The translations under genes were made by a program, and so were the position numbers. A stretch of 64,000 nucleotides of DNA. It comes from Notospermus geniculatus. Taxonomy: Eukaryota; Nemertea; Pilidiophora; Heteronemertea; Lineidae. Under the pieces are notes generated by a model. That model was not told where the DNA came from. It did not search any database and was given only the letters and a program-made list of their open reading frames with translations. The DNA lies in the NCBI GenBank assembly GCA_002633025.1, contig NMRB01000614.1, positions 107,022 through 171,021 of the forward strand, read 5' to 3'. The first letter of the stretch is position 1; each line of letters begins with the position of its first letter. Shown here piece by piece: positions 1 through 12,000 of the stretch.

Positions 1-265
1 GATGCAGCTGTGTGACCAACCCTTACATGGATGCAGCTTTGTGACCAACCCTAACATGGATGCAACTTTGTGACCAACTCTTACATGGATGCAACAGTTG
101 GACCACCTCCAGAGATGGAACTTCGTGACCAACCCTCACAAGGATGCAGCTTTGTGACCAACTCTTACATGGATGCAGCTGTGTGACCAACCCTTACATG
201 GATGCAGCTTTGTGACCAACTCTTACATGGATGCAACAGTGTGACCAATCCTTACATATGCAGCT
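1..265. repeat. 29-bp minisatellite, cut by the window start
   Basis: About nine units of a 29-bp repeat (core gatgcagctttgtgaccaac) with scattered substitutions. The array decays near 265 and its left end lies outside the window. Confidence 0.9.
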
Positions 266-764
266 TGTGACCCATTTTGACTTAGTGTTAAATTAAGTGA
301 TCAATTCTCTACTAGGATGGATGCAACTATGACGACACACACAGGTGCTTGCGGAATAGAAGATCGATGTGTTGTGAAAAGTGAACAAGAATTTGGACAG
401 GAATTGCTGCATCTGGGAGGTTAGATAGATTCAAAAGTGTGGAATTGATCAAATAATCTGTTGTACCGGTATAGTAATAGAGTACAAAGTACACTCATTA
501 ACTCAGTAGTAGATTCAGGATGACACCATGTTTAAAATACATACTGTATTTCTTGCATAAAAGAAAAGGATGTAATGAAATGTGTTTGCATGTCTGACGT
601 CCCGACGTCATGAACTGAGGTTGGAGAACCTCACAGTTGCTGTTTGTACAATGAGATGCTCAATAAATGTTGTCATATTTCTGATCCCATCTTGGATAGA
701 TGTGTTATTCCTGTTTGTTCTCTTTGAAAGCATTGACACCCTTCATCCACAACTTCAAAGAATT

Positions 765-1167
765 TTATGACCTGATGGAAAATGTACGGTTGAACTTGTG
801 ATTCGTTATACTCTCTGCCCATTTCAAGTTGAAGGTGAAAGAGTTGTCATAAAAGACAAGATATGAAGAAGCCTTTTTGGAGGCCTCTCCTTTTGGCTCA
901 ACATCATTTGTATCTTCTGTGGACTGCCAATTTGAGTGACCACAACACATGAAATAGGTCATTTATATTTTCGTTCATAAATACGAATACATCTTTGTCA
1001 GATTGCCTGGCCACGTTTTGAAGTATTTTTTTTCTTATTTCAGTTGCTTCGTTGTGACTGGCCGACATCATTGCGACGACGAAGGACTCGAGCGAATTCA
1101 ACGAACATTTTTGGGACTGTAAGGATTGTTGAATCAGCTGTGTTATGCCGAGCTGTCTAACGAACAT
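765..1167 (-). other. Protein-like open segment, unassigned
   Basis: Two overlapping minus-strand frames (904-1167 and 765-962) have non-repetitive, protein-like composition, including SASHNEATEIRKKILQ, DKDVFVFMNENIND and EDTNDVEPKGEASKKASSY. The switch of frame near 950 could be a frameshift in an old transposon ORF, an exon border, or chance. I recognise no domain. The upstream edge overlaps a 59-bp tandem repeat, which argues against an intact gene. Confidence 0.15.
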
Positions 1168-1240
1168 TTCTGGGACTGTAACGATTGTCGCGTCAGCTGC
1201 GCTGTGCCGTGCTGTCTAACGAACATGTCTGGGACTCGAA
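1102..1240. repeat. 59-bp tandem repeat, nearly three units
   Basis: The word cgaacat starts at 1102, 1161 and 1220, exactly 59 bases apart, followed each time by tgggactg. The third unit is partial. It overlaps the N-terminal part of the unassigned minus-strand ORF. Confidence 0.8.
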
Positions 1241-1382
1241 CAATCGGAATCAGCTACCAAACTGTCTTGTGAATCGGTGAAGACCTACGTTCTGGATCAA
1301 GTTCTAGCCTTCTTTGATGAAATACTCTAAAGCCTGAAACATTTCCGTGCCAATTTACATTAAGGCACGCAAAACAGATAGT

Positions 1383-1515
1383 GTCATATTCATGAAGCGG
1401 TTCTATCGTTAGAACCATGTTAGGCAGGTTACAAGTAACGTGGTTGACCTTACTTGGAACCAGCCTAAGAGCCTAAGACGGTTCTAACATCAGAACTGCT
1501 TTATGAATACGACCC
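1383..1515. mobile_element. Small palindromic MITE
   Basis: Left arm tattcatgaagcggttcta and right arm (reverse complement) tattcataaagcagttctga form imperfect inverted ends of about 35 bp around a short centre. Too small to code; a non-autonomous DNA transposon or foldback element. Confidence 0.6.
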
Positions 1516-1784
1516 ATAGTGTTAGGTGCTCCACCATGTGAGTTTTCTTGTGCGAATTGGGTCTCGATGGGGTAATTCACCATTGTTGGTTTGTGTGTGA
1601 CTTATGTTGACCAAGGACACTGTCGACTGCAGTGCCAATAATTTCGTACGACTGAGTTGCCCATAGAGAACCTACTGACACAATAAAACTTTTGCATCGG
1701 GACATCTTTAAATTAGAATTAGAATTGGTGTACGTCACCATAAGAAATCTGACGTTCCCAGGATGCTGAATTTTACGGTCCTGG

Positions 1785-4600
1785 ATATTTTGGTTGTCGG
1801 TGTGGCTCATGTCATTTCATCTGAGCTACGGAAGGGTCACGACATTTGAATAGAGCCTTAAAGTCAGTACCTCTCTCAACTTCAGAGCTTGGCAGATTGG
1901 GTGGAATCAGTTGATGTACTTTCTTTGGGTCAGGTCATTGCTGAAAATCATCAAATATAGGCCTATAATAGGCAGTGAAATTTTTGTTGAAATTTTGTAA
2001 CATACATAGGTGCAGATTGTGATGGTTTGTGATGTAGTACCTTGCTTTAACCTGTTGTCATCTTATTGGAGTTTTCATCTCTTCAATTCTGTAACGTTAC
2101 AAGGACATGGTGTATTCTGGTCTGTGAGCACTATGAAGATTATCACTGGCTAGGACTATTATCACTGGCTGGTGTAGGACTGTTTTATCACTGGCTGGTT
2201 TAGGACTGTATTATCACTGGCTGGTTTAGGACAGTTTTGCTCACGTAGTAAAGTTGTTACAATCACATGGTGTCTCTCGCCGGCACCGTCAGTTAGCCAT
2301 TTTAAAACTGACTAGAATGTAGAACCTGATGTGAATTTGTATCAGATACCCTCTACATGAGTATGCCAGATTTAGTGACCATGATCATGTGACCCTGGAA
2401 CATTTCGACTCAGCATTTGTCATTCATTCCTGGAACATTTAGTTCTGCCAAGCATTGAGTTAGAGATGAGGTTAACCACAAGGTTGAATCAATTCAAACA
2501 GGTGATAACCTGCTGGTAAAAAGGCTCGTCATGAAAAGTAGGGGCACATATTTTTTGTGTGACTTGTCACATCCTTTCTAAGTTCTTGGTGTTTATTATG
2601 TGCCCCTGTATATTTATGCGTGGTTTTCTGAAAACAGTGAGGAAGTCCCTTTTAAAAGCATCAAACATCAGATATGACAGAGCTCAGCTCCGCCAAGGGC
2701 AAAGTGAGATTGAGCTTAAATCCAGATAAAAAAGCTGTGTCGAACATCAGATAAATGACAGCTCATCTCAGCCAAGTGCTATTTGAGATTGAGCTTTAAT
2801 CAAGATATAGAAAGCTCTCCATGAGAATCGTTTTACACAATGAATAGCATGCTGGTTCAAATGCGGGCAGGTTTCTTCCCCCTGGTACTTAGGTGCGTCA
2901 GTAAGGCTATGTCGTGGCTGCGCGGGCTCCAGAGACGCACTTCTGGCCGGAGTAGATACCTAAGACGCTAGGCAACCTGGTGGATTCGGCATGATAGGAT
3001 GGCAGCTTGCAATGATGAGTAACAGGTCTTTCAATTTTATCTCTGGGAAATACACAAAATGAATAGAACTCACTGGAATGAAATGAATTTCAGTTTCCTT
3101 TTATTTTAAGCAGTCCAAATGAGAAATTCACTAAAGTGAAATTCAGGATCAGTTACTTTCCACTTTATGCCTATACATGTAGTTCAGTGATCACAAAAGA
3201 GACGGCACTGTTATGCCTTTTAGTGCTCGTTTAGTAGTGCCAAGGATGGTTTTTACCGGAGGGTGGGGAAATAGTGGCCTCTCCCAAACGAAGGGTCACG
3301 AGGCCTGCCTTCTGTAGACTTGGTAGAGGCAAGAGCAAGGGCAAGTGGCAGAGATGGATATGGATCCGGTGATCCCGCCCGAACATCAAACACTCAATAG
3401 TAGTCAAATGTAGATAAATCTTGCTTCTACAAATGTAAGTGATATCTGGTGGAATATTTGTCCAAATGATTTAGAACTCCTTTCCTTTCTGAAGACTAAT
3501 CAGATACACATTGTGTGTGGAATTGTGAGTCAAATCTTGCCTTTTGGTCAGAAATGTGACCCGAAGAAAATTCAGAGAACGATAGAAAGAAATTCTACAC
3601 TGATTGAGGTGATGTGGTCATAAATAGTAAATCATAATCCTTGTGCAATTATCTGTGTCTGTTCACCAAGAAGAAATTATCAATCTTAAATTTCACTCCT
3701 ATTGGGGTGCATTAGAAACGTAATTGAAAGGCTTGCATCATTGGAACTTGTTGTGAGATCTGAGTGGTGACGTAGGCCTTGCATACAATGTACTCAGTCA
3801 TCATTCAGACTCCCCTAATATAATGTTGTACGCATTATATTTATCATGACCAAGGGACCGTATGCGTGAAGCCTATTAAATCTTTACTTCGGATTTGTAC
3901 ATGCCTACCAAAAATGTACATACAACATTTGAGTAAAGCATTTTCTAGCTTTATGTATATTGCCCCATGTGTTGAAACCAGGTAACAGATCCATGTCTCC
4001 ATGCAATGCTCACTACCGGGCAGGTCCCTGGAAAGTAATCCGATGGAGTATTCCTTTATGGATGTTACTGGGATTCAAACCCATCATCTATTTATGGATG
4101 TGGCACCGGTAGTTATGTCTCTTTAAGTTATGGCAGTATTTTTTAATACTCTCATGCTTAACGTCGCGAAGTCGGCTCCTACACTGCTGCTCATGCCTAT
4201 CCGGGTTTAGGGCGAACTTGCGGAAAATCTTCATGGAAGTAACCCCATGATAAGACCCCAGTGCCGTAGAAAACATAGACTTGCTGCAGAAATACGTCCT
4301 CACATTTGATGAAAGCATGCAGAAAATTTGGTCATAATCAGAGCCATTAGCTGTCCCATCGAGGTAGAAGTTATTGGCCTGAGTTTTCTCTATTATTGCA
4401 TATTTCTTATACAAGTAATAAAAGTGTTTGTTGCCAGAGAGCACAGAAAATATCAAGGGAAAAATTTCCCTCCCCACCTTCCTCTCTGAGTTTCAAAGAT
4501 ATGCCCGCCGTCCGGTAGGCCTAGGTAGGACAGGAGGCGTAGCATATTCGTCAAATAACTGTTGTGTGGTGTTCGTTATGTGTGTGTCTCTTAAGGTAGG
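1785..4600. repeat. Tandem duplication, copy 1
   Basis: The segment aligns with 4763-7182 over nearly its whole length, with many substitutions and indels, so this is an old event. Shared landmarks are the catgtcatttcatc start, a 76-80-bp internal repeat (two units here, 2657-2815), and ggcaggtttcttccccctgg. The ORF on the minus strand of its right end (4088-4477) is kept in both copies but diverges by frameshift at both termini, so I treat it as non-coding. No gene is recognised. Confidence 0.85.
2140..2232. repeat. Short tandem repeat, about 27 bp, four units
   Basis: The core tatcactggctggtttagga is repeated with small length changes between units. Confidence 0.75.
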
Positions 4601-4762
4601 TACATTTCATAAGAGTTATATCCAGTCCGATTCGGCGTTCTTACGAATCGGAAGGTACATTTCATAAGGGTTATATCCAGTCCGATTCAGCGTTCTTACG
4701 AATCGGAAGGTACATTTCATAAGGGTTATATCCAGTCCGATTCGGCATTCTTACGAATCGGA
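4599..4762. repeat. 55-bp tandem repeat at the duplication junction
   Basis: Three units start at 4599, 4654 and 4709 (ggtacatttcataag ... cttacgaatcgga). The array sits exactly between copy 1 and copy 2 of the larger duplication. Confidence 0.9.
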
Positions 4763-7182
4763 ATATTTCGGGTTGTTGGTGCGGCTCATGTCATTTCATC
4801 CGAGGTATGGATGGGTCACGACATTTGAATAGAGCCTTCGCAGATTCTGTGGAATAAGTTTTAACCTGATGTGAATTTGTATCTAGATGTACGACTTCGC
4901 ATGTATGACTTCGCCAGATTTAGCGACCATGATTGTCGTTTGTTTTTCTGGCACATCGACACTCAGTTGACCATGAACCATTTCATTTAGTTCTACCAAG
5001 CAGTGGATTGGAGATGAGGTTATCTATCTGTGTATAATTTAACCAGGTGATGACTTGCAGGTTAAAAAGTCTGGTCGTGGTGCACATTTTTCATGTGGCA
5101 CTTGTCACATCCATTGTAAGTTCTCGGTGTTTATTATGAACTTGCCGGTATATTTATTGCTGGTTTTCTGAAAACAGTGAGGAAGTCTCTTTTAAAAGCT
5201 ATCCAACATTAGATAAACCACAGCTCATCTCAGCCAAGTGCGAAGTGAGATTGAGCTTTAATCCAGATAAAGAAAGCTATCCAACATCAGACAAATAACG
5301 ACAAAGCTCATCTCTGCCAAGTGCAAAGTGAGATTGAGCTTTAATCCAAGATAAAGAAAGCTATCCAACATCAGTCAGACAAACGACAGCTCAACTCAGC
5401 CAAGTGCAAAGTGAGACTGAGCTTTAATCCAAGATAAAGAAAGCTATAAAGAAGAATCCTTTTTCACAATGAATGGCATGCTGGTTCAAATGCGGGCAGG
5501 TTTCTTCCCCCTGGTACTTAGGTGTGTCAGTAAGGCTATGTCGTGGCTACGCGGGCTCCAGAGACGCACTTCTGGCCGGAGTAGATACCTAAGACGCTAG
5601 GCAACCTGGTGGATTCGGCATGATAGGATGGCAGCTTGCAATGATGAGTAACCAGGTCTTTCAATTATATCTCTAGAAAATACACCAAATGAATGGAACT
5701 GGAATGAAATGAATTTTTGTTTCCTCTAAATTTAAGCAGTCCAAATGAGAAATTCACTAAGTGAAATTCAGGACTTAGTTACTTTCCACTTTATGCCTAC
5801 AGTTCAGTGATCACTAAAGAGACGGCACTGCTATGCCTCTAGTGCTCGTTTAGTAGTGCCAAGGATAGTTTTTACCGGAGGGTGAGGAAATAGTGCCCTC
5901 TCCCGAACGAAGGGTCGCGAGGCCTGCCTTCTGTAGACTATCCAGTGATCCGGCCCAAACATCAAATATAGTAGTTATACGTAGATAAATCTTGCTTCTA
6001 AGTGATATCTGGTGGAATATTGCTCCAAATGATTTAGAACTCCTTTCCTCTCTGAAGACTAATCAGATACAAATTGTGTGTGGAATTGTGTGTGGAAGAA
6101 AATTCAGAGAACGATAGAAATTCTACACACACCATTGAGGTGATGTGGTCATAAATAGTAAATCATAATCCTTGTGCAATTATCTGTTTCTATTCACCAA
6201 GAAGAAATTATCAACCTTAAATTTCACTCCTATTGGGGTGCATTAAGAAACATAATTGAAAGGCTTGTCATCATTGAAACTTGTTGTGAGATTTGAGTGG
6301 TGATGTACGTAGGCCTTACATACAATGTACTCAGTCATCATTCAGACTCCCCTAATATAATGTTGTACGCATTATATTTATCATGACCAAGGGACCGTAT
6401 GCGTAAAGCCTATTAAATCTTTACTTCAGATTTGTACATGCCTTCCAAAAATGTACATACAGCATTTGAGTAAAGCATTTTCTAGCTTTATGTATATTGC
6501 CCCATGTGTTGAAACCAGGTGAGTGGCAGTGGGGCTGGGACCAGGAATGTGGAATTGTTTAATAAGATAGATCCATATCTCCATGCAATGCTCACTACCG
6601 GGCAGGTCCCTGCAAAGTAAACCGATGGAGTATTCCTTTATGGATGTTACTGGGATTCGAACCCATCATCTATTTATGGATGTGGCAACGGTAGTTATGT
6701 CTCTTAAGTTATGGCAGTATTTTTTAATACTCTCATGCTTAATGTCGCGAAGTCGGCTCCTACACTGCTGCTCATGCCTATCCGGGTTTAGGGCGAACTT
6801 GCGGAAAATCTTCATGGAAGTAACCCCATGATAAGACCCCAGTGCCGTAGAAAACATAGACTTGCTGCAGAAATACGTCCTCACATTTGATGAAAGCATG
6901 CAGTAAATTTGGTCATAATCATCAGAGCCATTAGCTGTCCCATCGAGGTAGAAGTTATTGGCCTGAGTTTTCACCATTGCATATTTCTTATGCAAGTAAT
7001 AAAAGTATTTGTTGCCAGAGGGCAGAGAAAATGAAGGTAAGGGAAAAATTCCCATCCCCAACTTCCTCGCTGAGTTTCAAGTATGCCCGCCTCCAGTAGG
7101 CCTAGATAGGACAGGAGGCGTAGCATATTCGTCAAATAAGTATTGTGTGGCGTCCGTTGTCTGTGTCTGTCTTTTAAGGTGG
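4763..7182. repeat. Tandem duplication, copy 2
   Basis: Second copy of the 1785-4600 unit. It has lost segments present in copy 1 (for example about 120 bases of the stretch equivalent to 3320-3440) and gained a third unit of the internal 76-80-bp repeat at 5195-5447. It also has about 40 bases (6520-6565) not seen in copy 1. No gene is recognised. Confidence 0.85.
5195..5447. repeat. 76-80-bp tandem repeat, three units
   Basis: Units contain agctatccaacatcag and gtgagattgagctttaatcc. Copy 1 of the larger duplication has only two (2657-2815), so the array changed size after duplication. Confidence 0.8.
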
Positions 7183-8066
7183 CAGGTTTCGTTATTTAAC
7201 AAGGATTTATACATGTCAAACCCATTGGCACTTCACATGTACTATATTGTACTGCAGGGTGTCCCAGAAAAAATGCAACAGACACTATTTTAGTACATTC
7301 CTGCGACCTGATTCATTTATGCATTTTGGATGATCCAAGTTGCAAATCCAGTGTTACTGTTAGTCGTTGACAACATGCAATGCCAAATACAGGCATTAGA
7401 TCCTTGACCATTTCAGGGCCAGAGCTTCTTAGCATACCTAATCTGAATCTGTCACATTCTGTAACTTGTCGACAGGGACCCATCGACATATTGTCTATCG
7501 TCAAACTGGCGAATCAAAAGCAGTTAGAATGGGCTCATGGCATAAGTCAACTTAAACAGGCCAATCAGAAGCTCGGTTAGAATGGGCTCATGGCAAAGTC
7601 GACTTAACATCACACTCTGCGTTTTTCCCCAATGGCTGCCATTTTGGGAAAGCTAGAGATTCCACGATTGCCTGCAGTTTCTTTAAATGGGAAACTCACA
7701 TCAGTGGCAAAAGAAGTGTCCGGCGAAAACAATTCTACATCGGAAAGTGAACATAGCAATGTATGAAATGAATAATATCGAACATAATGAGTGGTTTAGT
7801 GGTGTATCTTTATTCCTAATCACAAAGTACAAAGTACAACAAGTGTATTTACCTTCGATACATCATTATTAACAAGAGGTGGATAGCAAGATGCACAGCT
7901 GGCTTTCCCGCTCAAATGCTGTCAAATATCTCAAGTCATATTTGGGGCAATTATAGCCGAATGAAATGACCTGAGTCTCAGAAAGCTGCATCTTTAGGCA
8001 TTCTGCAACTTGCTACGATGTCGGCACTTTCGCCGATGATTCTGTTTATATATTTTAGGGAGGGCA
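7183..8066. other. No gene recognised
   Basis: Includes cagggtgtcccagaaaaaat at 7256, a word typical of the ends of mariner-like repeats in animals, but no matching opposite end was found. The 60-66-codon ORFs on both strands here show no recognisable motif. Confidence 0.4.
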
Positions 8067-8240
8067 AGTAAATCTTGCTTCACAAGTCATATCTGCTGGA
8101 ATGTTGGTCCACAAATGATTCAGAATTCCTTTCTTTCTGAAGACTAATCAGATACACATTGTGTGAAATTCTGAGGTCATTCAGCACTCTTTCAGTCAGA
8201 AACGTGACTGATAGAAAATTCAGGGGAAAAAGATAGAAAT
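8067..8240. repeat. Third, diverged partial copy of the duplicated unit
   Basis: Shares taaatcttgctt, ctttctgaagactaatcag and atacacattgtgtg with 3415-3600 and 5980-6130, with more differences than these two show to each other. It marks an older member of the same local repeat. Confidence 0.7.
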
Positions 8241-8309
8241 CCTGCGAAATCAGGGTATTGATAGAAAATTCAGGGGAAAAAGATAGAAATCCTGCGAAAT
8301 CAGGGTATT
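8210..8309. repeat. Exact 50-bp tandem duplication
   Basis: gatagaaaattcaggggaaa recurs 50 bases later and both 50-bp units are identical, so the duplication is recent. Confidence 0.9.
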
Positions 8310-8681
8310 GAAATTGTATTATAACTCAAGATCCATATCTATCCTGTCGTCACATTATCATAAATGACCTATCTCTTATCTGTAGGAATCTGAAGATACT
8401 AAAATCGTATTTGTTGCATTTTTTCCTGATTTTAAATTGTCATCGGGTGGTCACTCCAGTAAACTAGGCTACATGTATCGTTTAACCATGAAATGTGCAG
8501 CAAAATGAAATGACTTATTGTCACAGGTAGAGGTTTGGTGTATAATTTGCAGTGAAGCTGCAAATATGGTTCTCACTTGTCTCGAAATGTATCAAAGCCT
8601 GTGCTGTAGGTGTAGCGGTATGAACTTGTGACCAATGGTGTGCACATGACAAGGGGATTAGTCTGGCAGGGCCATGTATGA

Positions 8682-9260
8682 TACTGTAAAACGGGAAATT
8701 TTTGCGGATGGTTTTTTTCGCGGACCCTCAGTATTTCTGCCCCAGAATAATATTTTGCGCCTTTATAATTTGCGGACAGCTCGGCGCCGCAAAAACCGCA
8801 AAATTAAAATGCATTGCAACAAATTCACAGAGCCGTAGACGTGATTTCCCGGCATTCAGGCCACCATCGTCCTCTATGGGAAGCAGTTTCATTCATAAAT
8901 ACAAGCAGTTTCAAGAGCCCCGAAGTTCCATGTGCTCTTGTTTTGACTGGAGACTGACCACGTTGCTTTGTTGTGTCTGGTATGGGACCATAAGTATTTA
9001 CCGCTAATGACGGCCGGCTCATCTTCAACGCGAGTATCGGATGATCAGAACACAATTCTGAATGTGGAGTTTACCGAGTTGCAAGTTTCAGCGCGATTTA
9101 ATGGCAAGTACTAGCATTAATTCAAATTGTGTCTTATTTTTGCGGTCGTGCCGACAATGTTGAATGGATAAAATGTTTACGCGTATTAAATTTGCGGATG
9201 TGATAGGACCGCAAAGACCGCAAAATTAAAACGTCCGCGAAAATTTCCCGTTTTACAGTA
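8682..9260. mobile_element. MITE of 579 bp with TACTGTAAAACGGG ends
   Basis: Both ends read TACTGTAAAACGGGAAATTT inward, then a TGCGG/CGCGG-rich stretch. A subterminal direct word, cgcaaaattaaaa, occurs near each end (about 8797 and 9220). Target duplication is TA or AT; the palindromic ends leave this ambiguous. No transposase is present, so it is a non-autonomous DNA transposon. The superfamily is not assigned. Confidence 0.85.
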
Positions 9261-9604
9261 TGTCTGCAGAATTCGCACGCCGTGCAGTCATTTGTCTGCC
9301 CTTCCTCGCTATTTGCCTACCCTGCATGTGTCCTTCACCAGGAAGACATTCCAGAACCTGACTGCTGTGCCACAGAGTCATACCCCTCCTTGCCCTTTCT
9401 TCACTCAGTTTGTATTTTCTGATTGTAGGGACCATCAAATTTGCTGTCAAGCAAATTTCACAGTTCTAGTTAAAAGGACAGTAATTGCAAAGATGCATTG
9501 TGTCAAAGCTGAAATTTTGTACAAAATACCTGAAAAGTATCGAAATCTTTGTGTAGATATGGATTTTTTATCCTGAAGGGCTTGTTCTTACATCTTCCTC
9601 ATAG

Positions 9605-9676
9605 GAATCCAAGAGAGCGTACGTCAATCCAGCAAAAGTGGAGCCTCTGCTGAAATGTTACTGGAAAGATGGGAAG
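9605..9676 (+). CDS. Candidate 72-bp internal exon, unknown protein
   Basis: A 24-codon open segment lies between an acceptor-like site (cttcctcatag) and a strong donor-like site (gtatgt). It is phase 0 at both ends. It reads [16 protein letters not shown] then KCYWKDGK, a composition typical of a folded protein and without low complexity. I do not recognise the family. No ATG or stop is needed for an internal exon. It lies just after a MITE (8682-9260) in a region otherwise without coding signal. Neighbouring exons of the same gene were not found with confidence, so this could still be chance. Confidence 0.35.
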
Positions 9677-9738
9677 GTATGTTGGGAATTGGAATCGGAG
9701 AAGTACCGATAGCTGACGTACTGGTAGTGTTTCTGCTA

Positions 9739-9739
9739 N
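9739..9739. other. Single undetermined base
   Basis: A lone N inside otherwise ordinary sequence; no duplication is seen around it. Confidence 0.9.
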
Positions 9740-10249
9740 GCTTGAATTGACTAACACATTTCAGGGCCATATCACAATAAAAGAAATATTACATCAAACA
9801 AAAGAGGGGGTTGGACATAAAAGTGGCACTTTCTGTAGATTGACCCACACTAGTTTGGCAACACCCTGTAATAAACAGTCCACCGTTAAAAATTGTAAAA
9901 CTGTGTAACTGCCTGAATTGCCGCTAGACAGTCAGCTGGTTTGGCCAGGCAGCTCAGTTCCAAATGGTCACTTGACCTCTATGTAAATGGTGAATAAAAT
10001 ATATATGAGTATTCTCATCGCAGACATGGTTACAGCCATGGTCTGCAGTGTGACTCCTCTTTATTGTGTGAAGCTGTGGAAGTATCTAGAGGCTGTTATT
10101 TAACAAAAAATTTGTAACTTTATGAGTACAAAAATCCTTTGTTCAGCTGATAGAGCAAACTATATAGGGTGCTCACAAATGAACAATGATTTGTGCACTT
10201 CATAAAGTTGCAAATGCTTCTTGAATTCGGTCACTGAGTATATCCACTG

Positions 10250-10355
10250 CACCTCCTGATAGTTCTCATCAACTGTGAGTGCATGTAACAGATAAGTGCA
10301 CCACCTCCTGATAGCTCTCATCAAACTTGGTTGCATGTAACTGATAAGTGCACCA
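10250..10355. repeat. 52-bp tandem repeat, two units
   Basis: cacctcctgatag starts at 10250 and 10302, each followed by ctcatcaa and by gcatgtaac-gataagtgcacc. Confidence 0.8.
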
Positions 10356-10439
10356 AGACAATATAAATTCTTTTATTAGAGACGTATTGGCCTACAAAGG
10401 ACAGACTATACAACACTTCCATAAACTGTGAATACTGTG

Positions 10440-10640
10440 CTTGAAGAATATCCCTACAACAATGCTGTACGTGGAGAATGTTCCTGCAACAATGGTGTAA
10501 TAGTTGTCAATGTTGCACATCAAGAATGTCCCTGCAACAATGGTGTAATAGTTGTCAATGTTACACGTCAAGAATGTCCCTCCAACAATGGTGTAATAGT
10601 TGATGTTGCACATGGAGAAAGTCCCTGCAACAATGGTGCA
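10440..10640. repeat. 48-bp minisatellite, about four units
   Basis: Core ccctgcaacaatggtgtaat then agttgtcaatgttgcac. The 48-bp period is a multiple of three, so both strands show false 16-residue repeat proteins. Confidence 0.85.
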
Positions 10641-11269
10641 CATATACTAGTACCTGGTAACATTACCACTGCCACACCAATTCAACTGCTGATAAGGTGA
10701 CACTGCTAACAACTGTCTGTTCATTATCTGTTTCCTTTCCATCTTGCACAGTGAAATTGCACTTGTGCCAGGATCTGTCACTGCAGATACTGAACCCCCC
10801 CCCCAGAAAAATTTTATTTCATGAATTGTACAGAAAAATATGGTGCATGATAAAAAGACGTGCAAAAAACCACTGCAGCACTGCCTCTCCAATCACATGA
10901 TGTTCCAAATCTTGGCGAAAATTTGACCACGTTTGCAACTTGGTAGGAGACGACCAATGATGAGACCTGAAAAAAATGTGATATGTTCTGGCAATGGTTT
11001 TGAACCAAATGAGGAAGTGACATCAAGACAGTGAAAGCTGACTGCAACCTTTTCAAGGCCTTCCAAACAATTTTTTACACATTTTCCCCCACAAAATTGG
11101 CCTTGGCAATGAAACGGTTTTAAGGACATCGAATCTTGATGACAGCACTAATCTGGGCCAAAATTTGTCCTTGCATGTGGCCAAATTCATCCATGTACTT
11201 GGCAAACATCGGCCCTCGCATGAGTAGATGCCCTTAGCCAACATCAATCATTGCAGAAGGCAAACATCC

Positions 11270-12000
11270 GTCTTTATGCTAGGCCAACATCTGCAACATC
11301 CGTCCTAGCACTGGGCCAATGTCCGTCCTTGCACAAGGCCACCATGCCATCTGACTTTGCATTGAGTCAACTTCTGTTCTAGCACTGGGCCAACATCTGT
11401 TGTTGCACTGGGCCAACGCCCATCCTTGCACTGAGTCGGCTTCTGTTCTTGCACTGGGCTGATGTCTGTCCTTGCAGTTGACTAACTTCCGTCCCCGCAC
11501 TGGGCCATTGTCTGTCCTTGCTCTGGGCCTATGTCTGTCCTTGCACTGGGCCAACTACCATCCTTGCAATGGGCCAACATGTCCTTGCACTGGGCCAACT
11601 TCCATATTTGCACTGGGCCAACATCCGTCCTTGCATTGAGCCAACATCTGTCCTTGTACTTGGCCAACATCTGTCCTTGCACTAGGCCAACTTCCATACT
11701 TATACTGGACCAACATCCATCCTTGCATTCAGCCAACATCTGTCCTTGCACTGGGCCAACTTCTGTCCTTGCACTGGGCCAACGTCCACACTTGCACTGG
11801 GCCAACTTCCATACTTGCACTGGGCCAACTTCCATACTTGCACTGGGCCAACATCTGTCCTTGCACTGGGCCAACATCTGTCCTTGCACTGGACCAACAT
11901 CCATCCTTGCACTGGGCCAACGTCTGTCCTTGCACTGGACCAAATTCCATTCTTGTGCTAGGCCAACATTTGTCCTTACACTGGGCCAACATCCATTTCA
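11270..12000. repeat. 23-bp minisatellite open in all six frames
   Basis: About 30 units of a 23-bp repeat, core tccttgcactgggccaacat. Because 23 is not a multiple of three, each frame passes through three units before repeating and gives a 23-residue super-repeat. All three frames on each strand stay open for 60-175 codons. The products are low-complexity and differ wholly by frame, so I do not call a gene. Confidence 0.9.

Noticed and set aside
10392-10700. Repeat-protein-like ORFs with a 16-residue period
   Set aside because: The 48-bp minisatellite makes such ORFs on both strands without selection.
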